64,000 nt of DNA from Magnetovibrio sp. (lineage in GTDB: Bacteria; Pseudomonadota; Alphaproteobacteria; Rhodospirillales; Magnetovibrionaceae), in contig NZ_DATCTF010000019.1 of the NCBI RefSeq assembly GCF_036568125.1, positions 244,626 to 308,625 on the forward strand, in the 5' to 3' direction. Within the stretch, counting starts at the first letter, position 1; the number at the start of each line of letters is the position of its first letter. The notes beneath the pieces are model-generated. The model did not search any database and was not told the DNA's origin. It saw only the letters and a program-made list of their open reading frames with translations. Shown in pieces: positions 1 through 9,500 of this stretch. Position numbers and translations under genes: made by a program.

Positions 1-40
1 TTTTCTTGATGACGGTCGACGATTGCCTACTGTTCCCTTC

Positions 41-520
41 ATGAGCAGATCGATACCAATTTCCGACGGCATCGGCGTTCTCGACGACGTCGAGGAGGCC
101 GAACGCATCGCCCGTCTGATCCACCACGAATGGGAACGCGACAACCCCGGCGAAACACTGGACATGTGCCGCGCGGACCTCATCGCCGGGTTGGGCCCGG
201 GCATTGCGATACCGCGCACGTTCGTGTATCGCCGCAACCAAGCCATCGTCGGCTGGGCCAGCATTCTGGAAACCGACTTGTTTTCTCATCGCCATTTGGG
301 GCCGTGGTTGGCCAATATGATCGTGCTGCCGGATCATCGCGGTCAGGGGATTGCCCGCGCCTTGGTGCGACACGCCATGGATTACGCCGCCACCGTGAGC
401 GACACGCTGTATCTCTACACCGACAATCTACAGACACACTATCTGTCTTTGGGCTGGCGGGTGGTCGAAACCCTCGAAGTCGACGGTCGCCCCACGGTCA
501 TCATGAGTTGGCAACCCTAA
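41..520 (+). CDS. GNAT-family N-acetyltransferase
   Basis: Probable acetyl-CoA-dependent N-acetyltransferase of about 159 residues. The acetyl-CoA pyrophosphate-binding motif A is clear in the middle of the protein: VLPDHRGQGIARALV, with the RGQGIA loop, follows a beta strand ending NMIVLP. The C-terminal part, with LYLYTDN and YLSLGW, fits the last GNAT strands, where a Tyr often acts as general acid. I use the ATG at 41. A TTG at 23 is in frame, and the frame has no stop back to the window edge, so the true start could be earlier. No clear Shine-Dalgarno precedes 41. The acceptor substrate cannot be read from the sequence or its neighbours. Confidence 0.8.
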   Translation: MSRSIPISDGIGVLDDVEEAERIARLIHHEWERDNPGETLDMCRADLIAGLGPGIAIPRTFVYRRNQAIVGWASILETDLFSHRHLGPWLANMIVLPDHRGQGIARALVRHAMDYAATVSDTLYLYTDNLQTHYLSLGWRVVETLEVDGRPTVIMSWQP

Positions 521-610
521 ATCATCTCACATACCTACGGACTGGAATTTTAAGACCGCAGCAGTAATATCGTGTGTTGAGAAAACCTTCTGCGGGAAAT
601 GTGCCTCACG

Positions 611-1696
611 ATGACCGACATCATCCTTGAATCCGTTCGCGCGATTGTTTTGTTGATCCTCGTGATCTTTCTTTTCATATCGGGACGCGGCCGGTTTCAT
701 CAGTTCCAAAGAGGCTGGACCCTGATCCTCCTCGGCTTCTCGCTTTTGCTGTTCGGCAGCATTTTGGACATCACGGACAACTTCCCCAGCCTCAACCCGT
801 GGATCTTTATCGGCGACACGGAGGTTGAAGCCTTTTTGGAAAAATTCGTCGGTTTTCTCGGCGGCTTCGTTTTCCTGGCGATCGGCCTGGTTCTGTGGAT
901 CCCCCAAGTGCAAAACATGGCGCAGTTGGTTGACGAACGCACCCGCGACCTACAAGCTGCCAATGACAAGCTTAGCCAGGAAATTGCCGAACGCAAACGC
1001 GCTGAATTGGTCAAGCAAGAGTTTACCTCCACGGTCAATCACGAACTGCGCACGCCGTTAACCTCCATCAAAGGGGCGCTGGGGTTGATTCGCACCGGCA
1101 CCATCGCCCCCCTACCGGACCAGACGCTCGCCTTGCTGGACATTGCGTATCGCAACGGCGAACGCTTGGAAGCCTTGATCAACGATCTTCTGGACGTGGA
1201 AAAATTAGAAACGGGCGAAATGGTTTTCACACTGGCTCCACTAGACATCAGAGCCTTAATTGATGAAGCCATTGAGCTCAATCAGGAATGCTGCGAAAAA
1301 TACGACGTCACCTTTTCGCTTGGAGATTGCGCCCCAAACGCTTGGGTCGAAGGTGATCGCGACAGGTTGCTGCAAGTCATGTCGAACTTGATGTCGAACG
1401 CCGCCAAATTTTCCGAGAGCGGAAAAGCCGTCGAAATTACGCTTGCAACGAAGAACGGCGCGGTCCGCACGTCTGTTCGAAATTACGGCAAAGTTATCCC
1501 CAAAACGGTCGGCAACCACATCTTCGAAAAATTCTCACAACTGAACACATCCGATAATCGCCAAGTCGGGGGAACCGGATTGGGCCTCAGCATCGCCAAA
1601 TCCATTGTCGAAGAACATAGCGGTTCAATCGGTTATCATTCGAACGCAACGGATGGCACCACGTTCTATTTCGCCTTGCCATCAATTGATCGGTAA
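611..1696 (+). CDS. membrane-bound sensor histidine kinase with atypical G1 box
   Basis: Orphan sensor histidine kinase of about 361 residues. Two or three hydrophobic segments lie in the first 110 residues, then a short coiled coil (DERTRDLQAANDKLSQEIAE), a HisKA dimerisation domain with H-box NHELRTPLTS (His near residue 144), and a HATPase domain with N-box NLMSNAAKFSESG and G2-like GGTGLGLSIAK. The G1 box, usually DxGxG, reads N-Y-G-K-V, so the adenine-contacting Asp is Asn and the second Gly is Val; ATP binding may be weakened or altered. No response regulator is adjacent. A GGGA at 594-597 precedes; ATG 599 is an alternative start but would sit almost on that site. Confidence 0.85.
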   Translation: MTDIILESVRAIVLLILVIFLFISGRGRFHQFQRGWTLILLGFSLLLFGSILDITDNFPSLNPWIFIGDTEVEAFLEKFVGFLGGFVFLAIGLVLWIPQVQNMAQLVDERTRDLQAANDKLSQEIAERKRAELVKQEFTSTVNHELRTPLTSIKGALGLIRTGTIAPLPDQTLALLDIAYRNGERLEALINDLLDVEKLETGEMVFTLAPLDIRALIDEAIELNQECCEKYDVTFSLGDCAPNAWVEGDRDRLLQVMSNLMSNAAKFSESGKAVEITLATKNGAVRTSVRNYGKVIPKTVGNHIFEKFSQLNTSDNRQVGGTGLGLSIAKSIVEEHSGSIGYHSNATDGTTFYFALPSIDR

Positions 1697-1713
1697 GAGA
1701 CTCAGCGCGCCGC

Positions 1714-2145
1714 TCAGTCCTCGAATTGCTTGCAAATCCAATGTGAGAATTCGATTGCGAATTTAGCCCGCGCGGCGTCTTCAGACGCTTGCCAATGACC
1801 CAATTCGTCGACCAGGCGGTCGAACAGGACCGAGTAATCCTGGGCTTTTTTACGTTCCATCAGCCACTTGTTGTGCATTTTGTCGAGGTCGTCTTGCAAC
1901 TCCAACTCGTTCTTGCGCGGTGGCGCGGCGGCTTGACGGCGGCGGGCGGTTTGGCGGATCAGGCTCATGCGCTCCGACACCTTGGGGTCGAGCATGTTGA
2001 GTTTCGGCGAAATGCTTTTGACGGCGTCAAGTTCGACCGCGCCTTCAAACCCTTCGATACCCGCTCGGCACAGGCGTTCGCACAGTTCATGGCGGTCGAT
2101 GCCGAGCAACCGTGCGGCTTTGGCGATGCTGATACGCTCCCCCAT
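1714..2145 (-). CDS. hypothetical protein with N-terminal HTH-like segment
   Basis: 143 residues, family not recognised. Residues 1-50 (ISIAKAARLLGIDRHELCERL) look like a small winged-helix or MerR-like DNA-recognition segment. Residues 60-110 are basic and helical (RQTARRRQ, then a charged coiled coil ELQDDLDKMHNKW), and the tail is amphipathic. The start at 2145 has a GGGAGAG ribosome-binding site about eight bases upstream. It lies 58 bases downstream of the helicase gene on the same strand and is probably cotranscribed. A nucleic-acid-binding helper is possible but unproven. Confidence 0.65.
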   Translation of the reverse strand: MGERISIAKAARLLGIDRHELCERLCRAGIEGFEGAVELDAVKSISPKLNMLDPKVSERMSLIRQTARRRQAAAPPRKNELELQDDLDKMHNKWLMERKKAQDYSVLFDRLVDELGHWQASEDAARAKFAIEFSHWICKQFED

Positions 2146-2203
2146 GAGCGCTCTCCCATCCTGGTTCCTGACCCTTAAAACGTGGGGAGGCGCGATGACG
2201 GCT

Positions 2204-4993
2204 TCAAGAACTCTCTGACAGAAAGGTCGAGGTCAGCGAAATGGCGTCTTTGAGGCCGATACGCTGAATTTCAACGTCCTTGGGAAACGCCGCGGCGATG
2301 CGCGAAGGCAACGCACCGTCCAGCATCACGAACACGCCGCGATCGTCTTTTTTGCGCACCAAGCGGCCATAGGCCTGCTTGAGCTTGAGCCGAGTGAGCA
2401 TTTCGTCATACGCCCGCCCACCGAAGCGGTCGCGGCGTGCGCGGGTGAGAATGTCGGGGCGCGGCCACGGCACCCGGTCGAACACGATCAAACGCAGCGA
2501 GTTGCCCGGCACATCGACGCCGTCGCGCACCGCATCGGTACCGAACAGGCACGCGTCCGTTTCAGCCTTGAAGATATCGACCAAGGTTCCGACGTCGAGC
2601 GGGTCGATGTGCTGAGCGTAAAGTGGAAAACCGTGCGCATCGAGGTCCGGGGCGATGCGCTCATAGACCGTGCGCAACCGGTGGATGGCGGTAAACAGGC
2701 CCAGCGCGCCGCCCCGCGACGCCAAGAACAGTTCGCGATACGCCGCCGACACCTGACTGACCGAGTTTTTATTGAGGTCCGTCACCACCAAAATGCGGGT
2801 CTGCTGGGCGTAATCGAACGGCGATTTCTGGGCCACGTAGACGACCGGACTTTCCAGATGACGGGCCCCGGTGCGGGTTTCCGCCGCGGCCCAATCGCCG
2901 TCGTCACGCAAGGTCGCGGACGTCACCAAAACCCCCTGCGCCGTTTGCGCCATGCATGCGGCAAACGGTTTGGTCGGGTCCACCCAATGACGGTTGAGAC
3001 CGATATCGAGATCGCGGCCCTGCATGCGCTCGACGCTCATCCAGTCGACGAAGTCGCTGCGGGCTTCCTCGCCCGGATCGCCTGACGCGCCTTCTTGCAA
3101 CGTTTTCAACATCGCCCGCCACGCTTGCACCGGCAAAAGCGCGCGGCGTTCCAAACTGCCCGCCAAGCCTTCGATACGGGTGCGTTCCGACGTTTCCAGT
3201 TCCACTGCTTCGTCGTCAAGCTTACCCAGCAGGCGCTTGATCAATCCCTTGAGCGGCAGCTCCAGCGCCAACAACGCTTGATCCAATTCCAGCGAAACTT
3301 CGATCAATCCGTCAATGGGTGGTGCGCTGTCGCATTCCAACGAATAGCCGCCATCCGCGCCCTTGTCGCGGGCGTAGACCTGCTGGCGCACAAAAGCCAA
3401 AAATGCCTCGGTCGGACCACTGGCTTGGCCGTCGGTCAAGCGCGCGCGCCAGTTGGGACCGGGCAGCGCCGTGGCGTGCTGGCGCACGTCTTGAACCAGA
3501 TGGTCGAGCTTTTCATCGTCGGCCGTCAGATCGTCGAGTCGCGCCTTGAGTCCGCGCGAGCGCGAGCGCCGTCCTTCTTCCGCGCCCAGCAGCCAACGCC
3601 GCAGATCGGCGGTTTCCTGCCCCGACAGATGGGCCGCGAAGGCGCTGTCGGCGGCGTCGAAAAGATGATGGCCTTCGTCAAAGACAAACCGGGTCGGCGC
3701 ACCGCCTTCCGCAGCCGCACCGCCACCCGCGTTGAGCGCGGTTTGCACCATCACCAGCGCGTGGTTGGCGATCACCAACTTGGCGCGCTTGGCGCGGCGC
3801 TTGGAATGTTCGATGAAACAGCGGTTGAAATGTTCGCAAAGGGTGTAGGTGCACTCGCCCTTGGTGTCGGTCAATTCCTGTGTCAGACCACGCCCGAGCA
3901 GACTGCCGATCCAGGCGGGGAAATCGCCGCCGATCATGTCGCCGTCGCGGGTCGCCGCCGCCCATCGCGCCACCAGTCCCAGCGCGATGGCGCCTTCGGG
4001 ACGCATTTGCAAACGGCCCAGGGCTTCTTGAAAATTCAAGATACAGAAGTAGTTTTCCCGTCCCTTGCGCACCACCACGTAGCGTTTCTTTTGTTCCGCA
4101 TCGGGGTACAAGCGATCCATTTCACCGTCCAACTGGCGTTGCAAGTTGCGGGTGTAGGTCGACAACCACACCGCACCGGCGTTTTTATCCGCCCACACGC
4201 TGGCGGGCGCGATGTAGCCCAAGGTCTTGCCGACCCCGGTTCCGGCTTCGGCCAACACGAAACGCGGCTGTCCCGGCACGTCGCAGGGATCGAACGCCGC
4301 GGTGACGCCGGCGGTGAATTGTTGCTGCTCGACACGGTTTTCCGCACCGCCACCCGCCAGCAATGCGTCCAGACGCTGGCGGGCTTCCTGGGGGCTGACC
4401 GGGGCGTCGCCGGGTGGTGTTTCACCGCCGCGTTCTTCCCATTTGGGCAAACCTTCCCAAACGCGAAAGGCGCGCACCGCCAATTGAGAATGCGGCGTTT
4501 CGCCTTCGCCCAGCGCCGCTAGAACCGGCCGCCCCCACGGCCATCCCCCGGCGTTCATGGCGTGAGCCAACCGCGCCGCGGCGCGGGCATCTTTGGCGTC
4601 GGAACTCAGACGCGTCGCCATACGGCTCAACAAGGTCCGCGCCACACCGATCAGGCCGATCGCTTCGTCTTCATGACCGTGGGGCACCGACAGCCCCAAA
4701 GCCTGGGCCACGCCACCCGGCGTAGGCAGACAAAACCGCGCCGGTTCGACGAACGCAAACAACTCCAACACATCGAAACCACGCAAGGTATCGAGACCAA
4801 GGCGCGCCGCCGTTTGACGGGCGTGACAGACCAACGGCATGCCTTCGGTGCGCACCCGCCGGGCGGCGTCGGCAAACGATAGCGTCACCACCTCGCCGGT
4901 GGGTTCGACCACATATGCCGCGCGCACCCCCGCCACCAGGGCGAAGGTATCGGGCATCAAAATCTCGGGTTGGGCGTGCGGCGGATTCGGCAT
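2204..4993 (-). CDS. ATP-dependent DNA helicase, DinG/XPD-like
   Basis: Superfamily 2 helicase of about 929 residues. Walker A is AGTGVGKT near residue 250 and the DEAH-like box is FDEGHH near residue 440. Between them lie four cysteines (one in NYFCILNF, three in the CTYTLCEHFNRC segment) of the kind that hold the [4Fe-4S] cluster in XPD and DinG helicases. The C-terminal half contains RecA-like motifs including LFGTDAVRDGVDVPG and YGRLVRKKDD. Such enzymes unwind 5'-3' at forks, R-loops or damaged DNA. The first about 200 residues are an alphaproteobacterial extension. Start is uncertain: ATG 4957 is the alternative, and neither has a strong ribosome-binding site. Confidence 0.88.
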   Translation of the reverse strand: MPNPPHAQPEILMPDTFALVAGVRAAYVVEPTGEVVTLSFADAARRVRTEGMPLVCHARQTAARLGLDTLRGFDVLELFAFVEPARFCLPTPGGVAQALGLSVPHGHEDEAIGLIGVARTLLSRMATRLSSDAKDARAAARLAHAMNAGGWPWGRPVLAALGEGETPHSQLAVRAFRVWEGLPKWEERGGETPPGDAPVSPQEARQRLDALLAGGGAENRVEQQQFTAGVTAAFDPCDVPGQPRFVLAEAGTGVGKTLGYIAPASVWADKNAGAVWLSTYTRNLQRQLDGEMDRLYPDAEQKKRYVVVRKGRENYFCILNFQEALGRLQMRPEGAIALGLVARWAAATRDGDMIGGDFPAWIGSLLGRGLTQELTDTKGECTYTLCEHFNRCFIEHSKRRAKRAKLVIANHALVMVQTALNAGGGAAAEGGAPTRFVFDEGHHLFDAADSAFAAHLSGQETADLRRWLLGAEEGRRSRSRGLKARLDDLTADDEKLDHLVQDVRQHATALPGPNWRARLTDGQASGPTEAFLAFVRQQVYARDKGADGGYSLECDSAPPIDGLIEVSLELDQALLALELPLKGLIKRLLGKLDDEAVELETSERTRIEGLAGSLERRALLPVQAWRAMLKTLQEGASGDPGEEARSDFVDWMSVERMQGRDLDIGLNRHWVDPTKPFAACMAQTAQGVLVTSATLRDDGDWAAAETRTGARHLESPVVYVAQKSPFDYAQQTRILVVTDLNKNSVSQVSAAYRELFLASRGGALGLFTAIHRLRTVYERIAPDLDAHGFPLYAQHIDPLDVGTLVDIFKAETDACLFGTDAVRDGVDVPGNSLRLIVFDRVPWPRPDILTRARRDRFGGRAYDEMLTRLKLKQAYGRLVRKKDDRGVFVMLDGALPSRIAAAFPKDVEIQRIGLKDAISLTSTFLSESS

Positions 4994-5074
4994 GTCGGCA
5001 GTATAGCTGGATGCCAGAGCGAGGAAACGCGGGATCTTGCAGCCTGCACCATTCCTCTTCTCTATCCATTCGGC

Positions 5075-5395
5075 TCAGAACAATTCGGGTCGCAGAACCT
5101 CGACATCCGACAAGCTGACGATACCGATCTGTCGGTCCAACACGCTGCGCACCGCCTGCAGCACGCCGGGTACTTTTTCCAAATCCAAAACGACCAGAAC
5201 CTGAACCATGCCGCCGACGTTCGACGACAACGCATCGCGCCGCCACGATCCGCTTTTGCCTTTGCCCGCCACGGCCGGAAGCGCGGTATATCCGGGCACA
5301 TCCAGGGTGTCGAGGATATCGAGTAAGCGATTGAGGAACGGCTCTTCAATGATGATCGAGAGCCTTTTTTTCGGATACGTCGTAAGGTTTTCCAT
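5075..5395 (-). CDS. PII-like signalling protein paired with SbtA-type transporter
   Basis: 106-residue PII-fold protein. The N-terminal strand KRLSIIIEE, the long glycine/serine-rich T-loop region (AGKGKSGSWRRD) and VLVVLDLEKV fit PII-like proteins rather than canonical GlnB. The gene directly follows the SbtA-like gene. In cyanobacteria SbtB, a PII-like protein, binds adenine nucleotides and plugs SbtA, and the same role is inferred here. The start is decided by the ribosome-binding site: an AGGA within the 3' end of the transporter gene sits eight bases before the ATG at 5395, whereas the ATG at 5404 would abut it. Confidence 0.78.
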   Translation of the reverse strand: MENLTTYPKKRLSIIIEEPFLNRLLDILDTLDVPGYTALPAVAGKGKSGSWRRDALSSNVGGMVQVLVVLDLEKVPGVLQAVRSVLDRQIGIVSLSDVEVLRPELF

Positions 5396-5405
5396 GTCGA
5401 TCATC

Positions 5406-6374
5406 CTAAGACAGCCAGTCGGCAAGTTGGATATATAGCGGAATCCCGATCGAAAGATTGAACGGGAACGTCACCGCCAAGGAAAGGGTCAGATAAAGCG
5501 ATGGCTTCGCTTCGGGCAACGCCAAACGCATCGCTGCGGGCACCGCGATATAGGACGCGCTCGCCGCCAACACTGAGAATAAGGCCACGCCACCCGTTTC
5601 AAGTCCGATCAAGTTCCCCGCCAGCGCACCGATCAGCGCGCCGATCAGCGGCATGTACAGACCGAAGCCGAGCAACGCGGGCGTCAAGGTTTTGCGCACT
5701 TGCCGCAACTCGCGCCCGGCGACCAGCCCCATGTCCAAAAGAAACAGGCACAGCACGCCCTTGAACGGTTCGGTGATGAACGGAGAAATGTCCTTATAGC
5801 CTGTTTCGCCCGTGGCCATGCCGATGATGAAAGCCCCGATCAACAACACCACCGAACCGTTCAAGGCGACTTCCCGCCACGAGATCTGCCCCCGGCTCTG
5901 ATCCGGTTGCGCACCGCGATGGGCCAGGAATAATGCGGTGACGATGGCCGGCACTTCCATCGCCGCCGCCGCCGCGATCATGATGCCGGGATAGGCGATG
6001 CCGAGCCCCTCCAGCGCCGCCATCGCGGCAATAAAGGTAACGATGGATATCGATCCGTAGTGCGCCGAAATGGCGGCCTTATCGACCTGGGGCAGCGCCG
6101 TCGTCGCGCTGAGGCAGCCGAACGCAATCATCGGAATGGCAAAGCTCAGCGCCGTCGCCGCACCGATCACCAGCAGCAAATCGACCCCCAAGCCATGCGT
6201 GCCCGCCGCCACGCCGCCCTTGAAGCCGATGGCGAGCATGAGATACAGCGACATGGCTTTGGCCACCGCTTGCGGAATCGCCAGATCAGACCGCACCAAC
6301 GCGGCGAAAAGACCCAATGCGAAAAACAACACAGGCGGCGAAATCAGGTTTTGCGCCGCAAGCGATAGATCCAT
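5406..6374 (-). CDS. sbtA: sodium-dependent bicarbonate transporter, SbtA family
   Basis: Integral membrane protein of 322 residues with about ten hydrophobic segments and the SbtA/DUF897 signatures: an N-terminal segment SPPVLFFALGLFAAL, an AHYGSISIVTF motif near the middle, and an MEVPAIV motif. In cyanobacteria this family imports HCO3- with Na+. A strong AGGAGGAG lies nine bases before the ATG at 6374, so the earlier in-frame ATG at 6413 is rejected. It forms a two-gene operon with the PII-like gene (stop to start 10 bases apart). In this organism it could feed carboxylases or buffer pH; the substrate is inferred by family. Confidence 0.85.
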   Translation of the reverse strand: MDLSLAAQNLISPPVLFFALGLFAALVRSDLAIPQAVAKAMSLYLMLAIGFKGGVAAGTHGLGVDLLLVIGAATALSFAIPMIAFGCLSATTALPQVDKAAISAHYGSISIVTFIAAMAALEGLGIAYPGIMIAAAAAMEVPAIVTALFLAHRGAQPDQSRGQISWREVALNGSVVLLIGAFIIGMATGETGYKDISPFITEPFKGVLCLFLLDMGLVAGRELRQVRKTLTPALLGFGLYMPLIGALIGALAGNLIGLETGGVALFSVLAASASYIAVPAAMRLALPEAKPSLYLTLSLAVTFPFNLSIGIPLYIQLADWLS

Positions 6375-6476
6375 TCTCGAACACTCCTCCTGCCGTTCAG
6401 CTCGGCGAAACAAAGGCCTATAATTTGGGCTATCTTATGGCGACGTTCCCATCGCGGGCAACGCCACGGTGCTTAC

Positions 6477-6515
6477 ATAAACAGGACGATGCCCAGAACC
6501 GGCATTTCTGTTTAT
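6477..6515. promoter_or_regulatory. compound inverted repeat upstream of the RTX gene
   Basis: An outer 8-base inverted repeat ATAAACAG / CTGTTTAT (6477-6484 and 6508-6515) encloses an inner ATGCC / GGCAT repeat (6489-6493 and 6501-6505). An A/T-rich tract follows immediately. It lies in the 220-base spacer between the divergent sbtA and RTX genes, about 80 bases before the RTX start. It could be an operator for a local regulator or a structured RNA leader. The T-run after it also resembles an intrinsic terminator for rightward reads, but no gene ends there. Confidence 0.4.
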
Positions 6516-6594
6516 ATAAAAAATAATATTTTTTTCAGTATGTTATATATAAGTGTAGAATGATGTAATCGATTCGCCCATATGGAGTACATTC

Positions 6595-9500
6595 ATGCTT
6601 GGCCCCCAGACTGATGGCTCCCAGGGCCAGCCAATGAAACTGCTTACGGGCGATGGTGACGCACCTGTCCTGTTGCCCGCAAATGGCGATTTTCTCCGCG
6701 CCGATTTCTCACGGCTCGGACCCGACCTGCGGATCGAAAGCCCAAGCGGCGAAGCATATGTGCTTCCCGCTTTTTTTATGTCGGAATCATCGCCTGACTT
6801 GATCACCCATGACGGCGCCGTTTTGAACGCTGCGTTGGTCGCGACGTTGGCGGGACCGATGGCCCCGGCGCAGGTGGCGCAACTCGGCCAAGGCGCCGTG
6901 ACTGCCGAGGTCGGATTGGGACAGCCCATCGGCCAAGTGAGCGATTCTGAGGGTAGCGTCACGGTCACCCATCCCGACGGCAGCCAAGCGACCCTCGCCA
7001 CCGGTGACAAAATCTTTCAGGGCGATGTCGTACAAACCGGAACCGCGTCCAATATCAGCATTATTTTCGTCGACGATACGATCTTCACGCTGGACGAAAG
7101 CGGCCGCATGGTCATGGACGAAATGGTCTACGACCCCGATACCCAAACCGGTGCGTTCAACACCACCGTGGTTCAGGGCGTGTTTTCGTTCGTCAGCGGT
7201 CAGGTCGCAAAAACCTCGCCCGATGGCATGGTTGTCAGCACGCCGACGTCGACCATCGGTATTCGCGGCTCCACCGTGGTCGGCAAAGCCGCCGCCGAAG
7301 GCGCGGAAAACAAGATCACCCTGATCAAGGACGTCGACGGCAACGTCGGTGAAATCATCATCTCCAATGCGGTAGGTTCGCTTACGCTCAACAGCGCGGG
7401 GGCCAGCACCACGGTGTTCAGCGCTACCTTGGCACCGACACCGATCGTGATTTTGTCGCCGACCGAACTGCAACAAACGTTCGGTCAAAACCTGACCAAA
7501 CTGATCCAGACCGTGTCCAACAAGGCCAAGCAGGACGCCAGCCAAGCCGAAAGCAAAGCCCAAGAGACCCAGCAAGAGGCCAAGCAGGCCGAGGCCGAAG
7601 CCAAACTAGCCGCAGACGAGGCCCAACAGGCCGAAGACGAAGCCGCGCAAGCCCAAGCAGAAGCAGAAGCCGCCGCCGCCGAAGCCGCCGCCGCCAAGGC
7701 CGAAGCCGAAGCGTCCGGTGATGAAGTCGCCGCCGCCAAGGCTGCCGCCGCCGAAGCCAAAGCCGCCGAAGCGGCGCAAAAGGCTGCCGAAGCCAAAGCT
7801 GCCGCAGAAGCCGAAGCTCAAATCGCCGCCAAGGCGCAGGCCGAGGCCCAAGCCAAAGCCGGCGAAGCCGAGGCCGCGCAAGCCAAGGCCGAACAGGCGC
7901 AAAAGTTCAGTTCGCTGGCGGATTCAGCCTTCAAGGCGCAAGCCCAAGCGTTCGAACAAAACAAACAAACCGAGGCCGAAAAAGCCGCCAAGGCCGAAAA
8001 AGCCGATACCACCACCGACAAAGCCGACACTGCGGACGACGGCGCGACAAAGGGCCAATCTTCCGACGATGCCGCAACCAAAGCGGCGGCTGAAGCTGCG
8101 ACCCAGGCGGCCATAGAAGCTGCAGCCAAGGCCGCAGCGGAAGCCGAAGCTGCGGCAAAAGCTGCGGCGGAGGCCGCCGCCAAAGCGGCTGCCGAAGCGG
8201 CCGCAAGAGCCGCTGAACTGGCCGCAGAGGCGGCAGCCGAAGACAAGACGCCGACACCGGAAGAGACGTCCCCCGTCACAACACCGACCACCAGTTATAG
8301 CTATACCGATCACGCCTACGCCGTCACCGTCGTTTTCAACGGTTCGACCGCCACCGTGACGGATGCGTATGGTTTGAACACAACACACAGCAACGTCAAA
8401 TCGTTCACCGGCACCAGCTATAACGACACGTTTACATTGAGCGGCGTGACGCTGGATAAGCTTAGCGTCGGTTCCGGGACGGATACGATCACGGTCGATG
8501 CAACAACCCGTATCACCACTCTGTCCAACCGGCCTGCACACGAGAACACCTTGAAGACCCTGGGCAACGACGGCACCTCGGGCGACATGGATTTACGCGG
8601 CACCACCGTTTCGGGCGATTTTCTCATTACCCTCAACACGCAGGGCAATACCGATAGCTCGACCATCTTGAAAGTAGACAGCTCAACCAACTTCACCAGC
8701 GGCAGCACCACCATCTCGATCGGCCAGAACAGTAACGCCCGCAACATTGAAAGCGATGACGGCATGAATTTGTCGGGTGTCAGCTTCACCGGCCTAAACG
8801 CGGTCATCCTCGACAGTTCCAGCGACACCGTCGGTGCCGCCTTGACCGTCACTTCGGCAAGCAGCTTTTCGGGCATCGCGATCACCGGCAGCGGCGACGA
8901 CAAGATCGTGTTCAACGACAGCGGAACGTTTTCGTTTCACAACAACACCGTGACCGGCATAGCCAATTTCACCTTCAATGGCACAGGCACCAACAGCCTA
9001 CAGGTCAACCAAGCCGATCTCGCCAGCGTCACGACCATCACCGGCAACACCGGCAGCGACACCATCACCACGGCGGACAGCAGTCTCGATTTATCCGCCA
9101 TCACCTTGACCAGCATCAACCTCATCACCACCACCAACACCACGCGCACCACGTTCAAAGGCAGCGCGGGCAACGACACCATTACCGGCGGCAGCGGCAG
9201 CGATGTGATCGCAGGCGGCGTGGGATCGGATACCCTGACCGGCGGCACCGGTGGGGACGTGTTCGCCTATCAAACGCTCAGCAATCAAGGGGTCGACAAT
9301 CTGGTCGATTACACCATCTCACAAGGCGATCGCATCTATATCGAGAAATCGGTGATCGGCAACAAAGACACCACCTTCGACGCCGGTGAATGGTTCAATC
9401 TCGGCACCAAAGCCGACGACGCCAGCATTCAAGCGGCCATCAATGCACAGTCTCATGTCGCGGGTGCAATTTTCGGGGTATACAATTCCAGCACCGGCCA

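Noticed and set aside
3095..4522. A 475-codon plus-strand frame opposite the DinG-like helicase
   Set aside because: Shadow of the helicase frame; composition is Arg/Gln-rich translation noise with no recognisable motif.
7485..8541. Several long minus-strand Ala/Ser- or Gly-rich frames opposite the coiled coil
   Set aside because: Arise from repeated GCC/GAA codons of the rod; no start signals.
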